A program made the position numbers and the translations under genes. Shown here piece by piece: positions 23,030-29,003 of a stretch of DNA of 29,003 bases. The notes beneath the pieces were generated by a model that saw only the letters and a list, made by a program, of their open reading frames with translations, was not told where the DNA came from and made no database searches. This DNA is from an uncultured Roseburia sp. (GTDB taxonomy: Bacteria > Bacillota > Clostridia > Lachnospirales > Lachnospiraceae): the NCBI GenBank assembly GCA_900542495.1, contig UQNW01000030.1, positions 1 to 29,003 of the forward strand. The letters are read 5' to 3'. Positions within the stretch are counted from its first letter, which is position 1. Each line of letters opens with the position of its first letter.

Positions 23030-23045
23030 GTTAGGATAAACTAAC
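23030..23045. promoter_or_regulatory. GTTAG-N6-CTAAC palindromic operator, site 3
   Basis: A perfect palindrome around GATAAA, 41 bases before the ABC transporter start and just after a TATATA element (a possible -10). A repressor bound here would block early transcription of the ABC operon. Confidence 0.6.
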
Positions 23046-23086
23046 GAAAGAAACAACAATAAAACGAAAGTGAGGAGTGTGTTTAC

Positions 23087-24841
23087 ATGAAAGAAAAGAA
23101 GAGGTCTGCGGCCAGTTGGATACTGGAGTGGGCCGGACAAAAAAGAAGTGCTTATGTATGGAGCGTCGTGCTTGCGGCAGGAAGTGTTATTTTTAAAGTG
23201 ATTCCGTATTTTATGATCGCGGATGTGGTCAAGATGTTTCTGGATAGTAACAGGGAGTTCAAGGCGTATCTGGTTAAGGCAGTATGGATCGCATTGTCTT
23301 TTATCCTGGCAGAACTATTACATTCACTTTCGACAGCACTTTCACATAAAGCCACATTTACAGTGCTTGCAAATATAAGAAAGGCTTGTTGTGAAAAACT
23401 GGCACGGGTACCACTGGGATACGTAAAGGATACATCCTCCGGTACATTTAAAAATATTCTGGTAGAAAGAATCGACAGTATTGAAACGACATTGGCACAT
23501 ATTGTTCCGGAATTTACTTCCAATCTGCTGGCACCGGTCATTATCCTGATCTATTTCTTCCTGACAGACTGGAGACTGGCACTCTGGTCCTTAGTGCCGG
23601 TTGTAGTTGGATTTCTTTCTTATTTTGGCATGATGCTCGATTATAAGCCGAGTTTTGAAAGAACGGTTCAGACAACAAAAGATCTGAACGATGCGGCAGT
23701 GGAATATATTGATGGAATCGAAGTGATCAAAGCATTTGGAAAAACGGAGAGCTCTTATGCCAAATTTACAAAGGCAGCCATGGCATATGCAGATTCTTTT
23801 ATTTCATGGATGAAACGCTGCTCCATTTTTCATGCCCTGATGATGGTTGTGACACCTTATACCTTGATTACAGTCCTGCCCTTTGGAGCACATTATGTGG
23901 AAAACGGAACATTGACGATCCAAAATTTTGTTATGTGTATCATTTTATCCCTTGGAATTGTAGGCCCGCTTATTACAGTCGGTTCTTATACGGATGATCT
24001 GGGCAAAATCGGTGTGATCGTCGGAGAGGTAGTTGGAATCCTCGAACAGCCGGAACTTAAAAGACCTGCAGAGAGTACCGCGGTTCCAAAGGATAATTCC
24101 ATTACACTTACCGATGTGAAATTTGGATATCACGACAAAGAAATCCTGCACGGAGTAACTATGGAGCTGAAAGCAGGAACGGTCAATGCAATCGTAGGAC
24201 CATCAGGAAGCGGAAAATCAACCATTGCGAAGCTGATCGCTTCTCTATGGGATGTAAACAGTGGAAGTATAAAGATTGGCGGCACAGACATAAAGCAGCT
24301 GTCGCTTACAGATTTTAACCGAAAAATCGCATACGTTGCACAGGACAATTATCTTTTTAATGAATCAGTCCGTGAAAATATCAGACAGGGAAATCCAAAT
24401 GCCACGGATGAGCAGGTTATTGAGGTGACAAAAAAGAGTGGCTGCTATGAATTTATCATGCAGCTGGAGAATGGATTTGATACCATTGTAGGTGGGGCAG
24501 GCGGACATTTATCAGGTGGAGAGAGGCAGCGTATCTCGATAGCAAGAGCCATGCTTAAGGATGCACCGATCGTGATCCTTGATGAGGCGACTGCGTACAC
24601 AGATCCGGAGAATGAGGCAATTCTGCAGAACTCCATTGCAAAGCTTATTGCAGGGAAAACACTTATCGTGATCGCACACAGACTGTCTACCGTCAAAGAC
24701 AGCGATCAGATTTTCGTCATAAATGAAGGAAATGTAGCAGCACACGGAACACATGAGGAACTTCTTGCATCGTGTCCGCTATATAAGGAAATGTGGAATG
24801 CACATATTTCTGCAAAAGATACAGCAAAGGAGGGCGAGTGA
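23087..24841 (+). CDS. ABC transporter half-protein 1 (type I exporter fold)
   Basis: 584 residues. Six membrane helices (about 20-320) precede a nucleotide-binding domain with Walker A GPSGSGKST (371-379), Q-loop VAQDNYLF, signature LSGGERQR (about 475-482), Walker B and catalytic Glu in VILDEATAYTDPENE (Glu500), and H-loop IAHRLSTV. All catalytic residues are present. It overlaps the second half-transporter's RBS, so the two form a heterodimer. The post-Walker-B DPENE wording resembles that of YbtPQ/IrtAB-type transporters, which import metallophores through an exporter fold, but export of a drug or metabolite is equally possible. It lies behind the GTTAG-N6-CTAAC site. Confidence 0.88.
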   Translation: MKEKKRSAASWILEWAGQKRSAYVWSVVLAAGSVIFKVIPYFMIADVVKMFLDSNREFKAYLVKAVWIALSFILAELLHSLSTALSHKATFTVLANIRKACCEKLARVPLGYVKDTSSGTFKNILVERIDSIETTLAHIVPEFTSNLLAPVIILIYFFLTDWRLALWSLVPVVVGFLSYFGMMLDYKPSFERTVQTTKDLNDAAVEYIDGIEVIKAFGKTESSYAKFTKAAMAYADSFISWMKRCSIFHALMMVVTPYTLITVLPFGAHYVENGTLTIQNFVMCIILSLGIVGPLITVGSYTDDLGKIGVIVGEVVGILEQPELKRPAESTAVPKDNSITLTDVKFGYHDKEILHGVTMELKAGTVNAIVGPSGSGKSTIAKLIASLWDVNSGSIKIGGTDIKQLSLTDFNRKIAYVAQDNYLFNESVRENIRQGNPNATDEQVIEVTKKSGCYEFIMQLENGFDTIVGGAGGHLSGGERQRISIARAMLKDAPIVILDEATAYTDPENEAILQNSIAKLIAGKTLIVIAHRLSTVKDSDQIFVINEGNVAAHGTHEELLASCPLYKEMWNAHISAKDTAKEGE

Positions 24842-24842
24842 T

Positions 24843-26582
24843 ATGTTTGAGATTCTTGCAAAGTTTTTTAAGTTTTCCGGAAAAGAAAATGGAAATAAAT
24901 TCAAGCTGTCTATTGTGATCGGTCTTGTAGAGGCACTTGCCTCAGCGATGAAGATACCGGCGATTATGTATATATTGATCGGACTGATAAGTGGGGAAAG
25001 CATGGGAAAATACATCGGCGGATCGATCGCGATCATGGGAATCGCCATTGTGACCGATATTATCTGCAAAAGATTTTCGACTGTGCTGCAGACAGAAGGC
25101 GGATATAATGCCAGTGCATTTATGCGGATAAAGATTGCGGAGCAGCTTCGTTATCTTCCGATGGGATATTTTAATTCCAACAGCATCGGTGAGATCTCTT
25201 CCGTTACAACGAATACCATGGAAATGCTTGGTGACATTGCAGCGAGAGTTGTGATGCTGACAACCCAGGGGATTTTGGAAACAACGATGATCGTTCTTAT
25301 GATCCTCATTTTTGACTGGAGAATCGGTCTCATCGCAGCGGCTGGAGTAGTCCTTTTCTTTATGATCAATACGGTCATGCAAAAGGCAGGAAAGAATGAT
25401 TCGGAGGAAAAAGTCCGGTGTGATACCGAACTGATCAGCCAGATCATGGAATACATTCAGGGAATATCGGAAGTGAAGTCCTATAACCTGCTTGGGAAAC
25501 AGGCAAAAAGGCTGAATGATGCAAACGAAGCGTGTGCCAGGATCAACACAAAGATGGAGCTTTTGTTTGTGCCATATCATTTCCTTCAGGGAGCAGTGAC
25601 AAAGATCACTGGAGCAGTCATTGTGATCTGCAGTGCAGCGTTTTATATCCATGGAACGATGAGTGCTGTTTATGCGATCGGTATGACCATTGCAGCATTT
25701 ATGCTTTATTCAAGCCTGGAGTGTGCAGGAAACTATTCCTCACTTTTACATGTGGTAAGTGTGTGCGTGGATAAGGCAAATGCAATTCTAAAGCTTGATA
25801 CAATGGACATTAACGGAAAAGAGATCAAACCGCAAAAATATGACATTCAACTGGATCACATTTCATTTTCCTATGATAAAAGAAAAATCATTGATGATGT
25901 ATCGCTTTCCATTCCGGAAAAGACAACAACAGCAATCGTTGGTCCATCCGGTGGTGGAAAATCCACCATCTGCAATCTGATCGCCAGATTCTGGGATGTA
26001 GATGCAGGTGAAGTCACACTTGGCGGAGTAAATGTGAAGGATTACAGCATGAACAGTCTGATGAACAACTTTTCCTTTGTGTTTCAGACAGTCTATCTGT
26101 TCGCTGATACAATTGAAAACAATATTAAATTCGGCCGTCAGGATGCAACTCATGAGGAAGTTGTAGCGGCTGCAAAGAAAGCATGCTGCCATGACTTTAT
26201 CATCCAGCTTCTGGATGGTTATAACACCGTGATCGGAGAAGGCGGAGCCACACTTTCCGGTGGTGAGAAACAGCGTATTTCGATAGCCAGAGCAATCATG
26301 AAGGATGCGCCTATCGTCATTTTAGACGAGGCAACAGCCAACGTTGATCCTGAGAATGAGAAGGAGCTGATGGATGCGGTAGATGCACTTACGAAGGAAA
26401 AAACAATCATCATGATCGCCCACAGACTGAAGACAGTAAGGCATGCAGATCAGATCATAGTCGTCGATAAAGGTCAGATTGTCCAGAAAGGAACGCATGA
26501 GCAGCTGATGGAGCAGGAAGGTATCTATAAGAGGTTTGTGGATGCAAGGCAACAGGCGGTGAGCTGGAAACTGGCACACTGA
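24843..26582 (+). CDS. ABC transporter half-protein 2 (type I exporter fold)
   Basis: 579 residues from the ATG at 24843 (AAGGAGG RBS within the upstream gene; 1 base after its stop). Six membrane helices are followed by Walker A GPSGGGKST (367-375), Q-loop VFQTVYLF, signature LSGGEKQR, VILDEATANVDPENE and H-loop IAHRLKTV. Both nucleotide sites of the pair look competent, unlike many heterodimeric exporters with one degenerate site. A terminator stem overlaps its stop codon. Function as for partner 1; the substrate may be the product of the methyltransferase/hydrolase genes sharing its operator (inference). Confidence 0.88.
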   Translation: MFEILAKFFKFSGKENGNKFKLSIVIGLVEALASAMKIPAIMYILIGLISGESMGKYIGGSIAIMGIAIVTDIICKRFSTVLQTEGGYNASAFMRIKIAEQLRYLPMGYFNSNSIGEISSVTTNTMEMLGDIAARVVMLTTQGILETTMIVLMILIFDWRIGLIAAAGVVLFFMINTVMQKAGKNDSEEKVRCDTELISQIMEYIQGISEVKSYNLLGKQAKRLNDANEACARINTKMELLFVPYHFLQGAVTKITGAVIVICSAAFYIHGTMSAVYAIGMTIAAFMLYSSLECAGNYSSLLHVVSVCVDKANAILKLDTMDINGKEIKPQKYDIQLDHISFSYDKRKIIDDVSLSIPEKTTTAIVGPSGGGKSTICNLIARFWDVDAGEVTLGGVNVKDYSMNSLMNNFSFVFQTVYLFADTIENNIKFGRQDATHEEVVAAAKKACCHDFIIQLLDGYNTVIGEGGATLSGGEKQRISIARAIMKDAPIVILDEATANVDPENEKELMDAVDALTKEKTIIMIAHRLKTVRHADQIIVVDKGQIVQKGTHEQLMEQEGIYKRFVDARQQAVSWKLAH

Positions 26583-26607
26583 AGATCATTCTGGCCTCCA
26601 GCTTTTT
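26561..26607 (+). terminator. Intrinsic terminator of the ABC operon
   Basis: AGCTGGA (26562-26568) pairs with TCCAGCT (26597-26603), followed by TTTTT. The stem begins within the last codons of the second ABC gene. Confidence 0.7.
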
Positions 26608-26736
26608 ATAACGCAGAAATATTTTATAAAATGAGCAGAATTGTACTTTTTCTGGTTAAAATAGTGCAAGTTTTTCAGGGGAAAATAATATAAAATAGAT
26701 TGGATAAGTATGAACAGAAAAAGGAGATAACTTAAG

Positions 26737-28041
26737 ATGAAACAGCTCACAAGACTTTTTATCCCAATCTGTCTGGAAACACTATTTTATATGCTGTCCG
26801 GTATGGTTGACACTCTGATGTTATCCGCAGTTGGAGACTATGCAGTCGGGGCGGTGGGAACGGCAAACAGTTATATTGGAATTTTTATCATAATGTTTTC
26901 TATCATATCTTCCGGCATGGTTTCGGTCATGACGCAGAATATTGGCGCAGGCAGACCGGGAGTTGCCTATCAGGCAAGGCAGCTTGGATTATTATTTAAT
27001 GCTGTTGCAGGCGTGCTTATGGCTGTATTTTTATTTTCGGGAGCAGGAGCAATCCTTCGTATGGTAGGAATTGCGGATGCATTGTATGAACCGGCGTTGA
27101 TTTATCTTAAAATTGTCGGGGGTGGGTGTATATTAAATGCGGTCATTCCTATCTTTTCAAGCTATCTGCGCGCATTCGGATATACAAAGCAGCCATTATA
27201 TGCCACAATCGTTGGAAATATCGCAAATTTTGTGATGAATGCAGTATTTCTTTTTGTATTGCACAAGGGTGTTGCAGGTGTCGCCGCAGCAACTGTGATC
27301 TCCAAGATCCTGAACCTGTGTATTGTACTGTATTTTTCACATAAGCTGATCTCTGCAAAAAACAGCACAGAGAGGATCGCAAATAAGACAGTCTTAGGGC
27401 AGATCGTGAAAGTCGGGCTTCCATCTGCATGTGAGACGGCACTCTATAATGTTGCAATGATGCTTGTCATCCGTTTCCTGAATCAGATGGATGCAGAAGG
27501 ACTGAATGTGACAGCCAGATCTTATACGGCAACAATCAGTAATTTTTCCTATTGTGTCGGTGCAGCACTGGCACAGGCAAATGCGATCATGACAGGCTGG
27601 CACATCGGTGCTGGGGAACTCGAAGAGTGTGACAGAGGGACAAAGCGGGCGGCATTTGTCGGAGTATGTGTGGCAGTCTGCATGGAGACAGCAATTGTGC
27701 TTGGTTCCGGTTTTATTATGCCGCTCTTTACAGACAATCCGGAAATGACTGCGCTGGTCCGCAAGCTGCTGGCGATCGATATTGTACTTGAGATTGGACG
27801 CGTGACGAATCTTGTGTTTGGACAAGCCTTAAAAACAAGCGGAGATGCAGTGTTCCCGGCAGTGATCGCAGCCGTTTTCATGTTTGTTTTTGCGGTGGGA
27901 GGCACATGGCTGTTTGGAATTTCCATGGGACTTATGGCTGTGGGAGCGTATATTGGGCTTGCAAGCGATGAGTGTGTGCGGGCTGTCGGCATGGTATGGC
28001 GCTGGAAAACCGGGAAGTGGAGAACAAAGAAGCTTGTGTGA
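26737..28041 (+). CDS. MATE family cation:substrate antiporter
   Basis: 434 residues with about twelve membrane segments. The two MatE repeats start near residues 1 and 215. Family motifs include LETLFYMLSGMVDTLMLSAVGDYAVGAVG, MTQNIGAGRP and the equivalent AQANAIMTGWHIGAGE in the second half, plus LRAFGYTKQP. An AAAAGGAG RBS lies about 11 bases upstream. A TATAAAAT near 26690 may be its -10. It extrudes organic cations or metabolites using sodium or proton gradients by family knowledge. It follows the ABC operon but is separated by a terminator and lacks the GTTAG-N6-CTAAC site, so a functional link is only positional. Confidence 0.88.
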   Translation: MKQLTRLFIPICLETLFYMLSGMVDTLMLSAVGDYAVGAVGTANSYIGIFIIMFSIISSGMVSVMTQNIGAGRPGVAYQARQLGLLFNAVAGVLMAVFLFSGAGAILRMVGIADALYEPALIYLKIVGGGCILNAVIPIFSSYLRAFGYTKQPLYATIVGNIANFVMNAVFLFVLHKGVAGVAAATVISKILNLCIVLYFSHKLISAKNSTERIANKTVLGQIVKVGLPSACETALYNVAMMLVIRFLNQMDAEGLNVTARSYTATISNFSYCVGAALAQANAIMTGWHIGAGELEECDRGTKRAAFVGVCVAVCMETAIVLGSGFIMPLFTDNPEMTALVRKLLAIDIVLEIGRVTNLVFGQALKTSGDAVFPAVIAAVFMFVFAVGGTWLFGISMGLMAVGAYIGLASDECVRAVGMVWRWKTGKWRTKKLV

Positions 28042-28078
28042 GCAGGAAGCGGAGTTGATTTATGTTTAATTGAAAGTG

Positions 28079-28103
28079 ATGAGGTCGTGGAATGCGACCT
28101 CAT
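28079..28103 (+). terminator. Intrinsic terminator after the MATE gene
   Basis: ATGAGGTCG (28079-28087) pairs perfectly with CGACCTCAT (28095-28103) across a 7-base loop, followed by a short T-containing run TATTATAT. Confidence 0.7.
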
Positions 28104-28197
28104 TATTATATGTGAACATGAAATAGCAGTAGGCAGAATGAAAGAGTTGGGGTACAATAAAAGCATAGATTTTGAAGCCTAAAAGAAATCATTTTGA

Positions 28198-28868
28198 GAG
28201 ACTAATCTGGAGCTTCAAAATGGAAAAGCGGACTATGGAAAAAAAACTATGAAAAGGCTATCATCAGAATTAAAAGAAAAATATGGCAAAGGCTTTGACT
28301 TTAGCAGTCTTTATAAATATGTGAAATTTCATCAGGAATTTCCTCAAATTTCGGACTCACTGCGTCCAAAGTCTGGGCGTCCTTTGTCATGGACGCATTA
28401 TAGAATTTTGCTTCAGGAAACATCACCAGAGGCACGAGCATGGTATGCAAAAGAGGCACAGGAGCAAGCTTGGTCAGTTCGGACTTTACAAAGGAATATT
28501 TCGTCGCAGTATTATTACCGAATGCTTATGTCTCAAAGTGTAGAACCTGTTTTACAGAAAGTGAATTGGAGCAGAGAATTATCACGCATATTCAAAAATT
28601 TCTTATGGAGCTGGGGAAAGGGTATGCGTTTGTAGCAAGACAACAGCATATTAGAAACTGAAAAAGAAGATTATTACATTGATCTTGTTTTTTACAATTA
28701 CATTTTGAAGTGCTTTGTATTGATTGATTGCATGGGCACGAACAATTATTTGCATCTAAATATAAAACCTGCCTTCCATCAGAAGAACAGCTTCGGGAAG
28801 AGATTGAAATTCAGAAGCGATTTTATTATTTACAGAAAGAAGAAGACAAAGAAAATAAAGATTTTTAA
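28198..28868 (+). pseudogene. DUF1016/YhcG-type PDDEXK nuclease pseudogene
   Basis: Fragments of one YhcG-like protein appear in order but in different frames. Frame one (28198-28530 or so): LQNGKADYGKK, SSELKEKYGKGFDFSSLYKYV, SWTHYRILLQET and EQAWSVRTLQRNISSQYYYRM. Frame two (about 28540-28661): FTESELEQRIITHIQKFLMEL and GKGYAFVARQQHIR. Frame three (about 28655-28720): TEKEDYYIDLVFYNYILKCFV and LID. Then a jump to HEQLFASKYKTCLPSEEQLR ... KENKDF, ending at 28866-28868. The N-terminus, a linker and the LKxG part of the PDDEXK site are missing. At least three lesions; not functional. Confidence 0.85.
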
Positions 28869-28881
28869 AATATGAGTAGAG

Positions 28882-28918
28882 AAAGGCGTGAGTCATAAAA
28901 ATATGGCTTGCGTCTTTT
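28882..28918 (+). terminator. Intrinsic terminator
   Basis: A 13-bp stem (28882-28894 with 28905-28917, four G-U pairs) with a 10-base loop ataaaaatat, running into TTTT. It lies just after the DUF1016 pseudogene. Confidence 0.55.
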
Positions 28919-28944
28919 CATGTCTGGAAAGAAAGTGATATAGA

Positions 28945-29003
28945 ATGGCACAAATCTCACAGTATGAGCTTGTGCTTCATAAGGACGATAACTGGAAGAT
29001 TGT
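28945..29003 (+). CDS. Start of an unknown gene, cut by the window edge
   Basis: The ATG at 28945 opens MAQISQYELVLHKDDNWKI and continues past the window. A GGAAAGAAAG purine-rich site lies about 10 bases upstream. Nineteen residues are too few for a family call. Confidence 0.4.
   Translation, partial: MAQISQYELVLHKDDNWKI

Noticed and set aside
1..29003. tRNA, rRNA, phage or transposase genes
   Set aside because: No tRNA cloverleaf, rRNA stretch, integrase or DDE transposase pattern was seen on either strand.

Overview
The window looks like chromosome from an endospore-forming Clostridia member, most likely a Lachnospiraceae gut anaerobe of the Roseburia/Blautia/Agathobacter kind. The evidence is moderate GC, spoVA sporulation genes, a DUF6110 + P-type ATPase pair, a GPH-type sugar symporter with a GH3 glucosidase, and many decayed genes. 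The genus is inference.

Layout. 1-1.4 kb: a split ThrE-type threonine/serine exporter (minus strand). 1.6-2.9 kb: a tiny membrane protein, then spoVAA-spoVAB, behind a near-consensus sigma-G promoter that overlaps the exporter promoter back-to-back. 3.0-5.4 kb: an unknown 109-aa ORF and a periplasmic-sensor diguanylate cyclase (minus). 5.8 kb: a solitary spoVAC, also with a sigma-G-like promoter. 6.5-8.3 kb: a KdpDE-like two-component pair without kdpFABC, closed by a long bidirectional terminator. 8.3-9.1 kb: three unknown membrane proteins (47, 40 and 135 aa, minus). 9.2-9.9 kb: a diguanylate cyclase remnant with half its catalytic domain missing. 10.0-12.5 kb: a DUF6110 membrane protein and a heavy-metal P-type ATPase. 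12.6-13.8 kb: a DUF362/ferredoxin protein. 13.8-14.8 kb: non-coding sequence with short repeats and azlC/azlD remnants.

14.8-28 kb is the accessory part. Two copies of a ~127-bp regulatory module lie at 14.79-14.92 and 21.37-21.49 kb. Each holds a palindrome over the -35 box of a sigma-A promoter, then an immediate intrinsic terminator, then a GTTAG-N6-CTAAC palindrome. They precede an LCM-type methyltransferase + alpha/beta hydrolase operon and a broken methyltransferase + second alpha/beta hydrolase. The same GTTAG-N6-CTAAC palindrome, again behind a hairpin, precedes a heterodimeric ABC exporter-fold transporter pair, which is followed by a MATE transporter. Between the module copies sits an AraC-controlled beta-glucosidase/GPH symporter operon with a 14-bp operator repeated at 21-bp period.

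The window ends with a multiply frameshifted DUF1016 (YhcG-type) nuclease pseudogene and the start of an unknown gene. The best candidate for an undescribed system is the GTTAG-N6-CTAAC regulon. It joins small-molecule-modifying enzymes (methyltransferase, alpha/beta hydrolases) to an ABC pair, under duplicated promoter-terminator modules predicted to make ~50-nt RNAs. No regulator for that palindrome is seen in the window.
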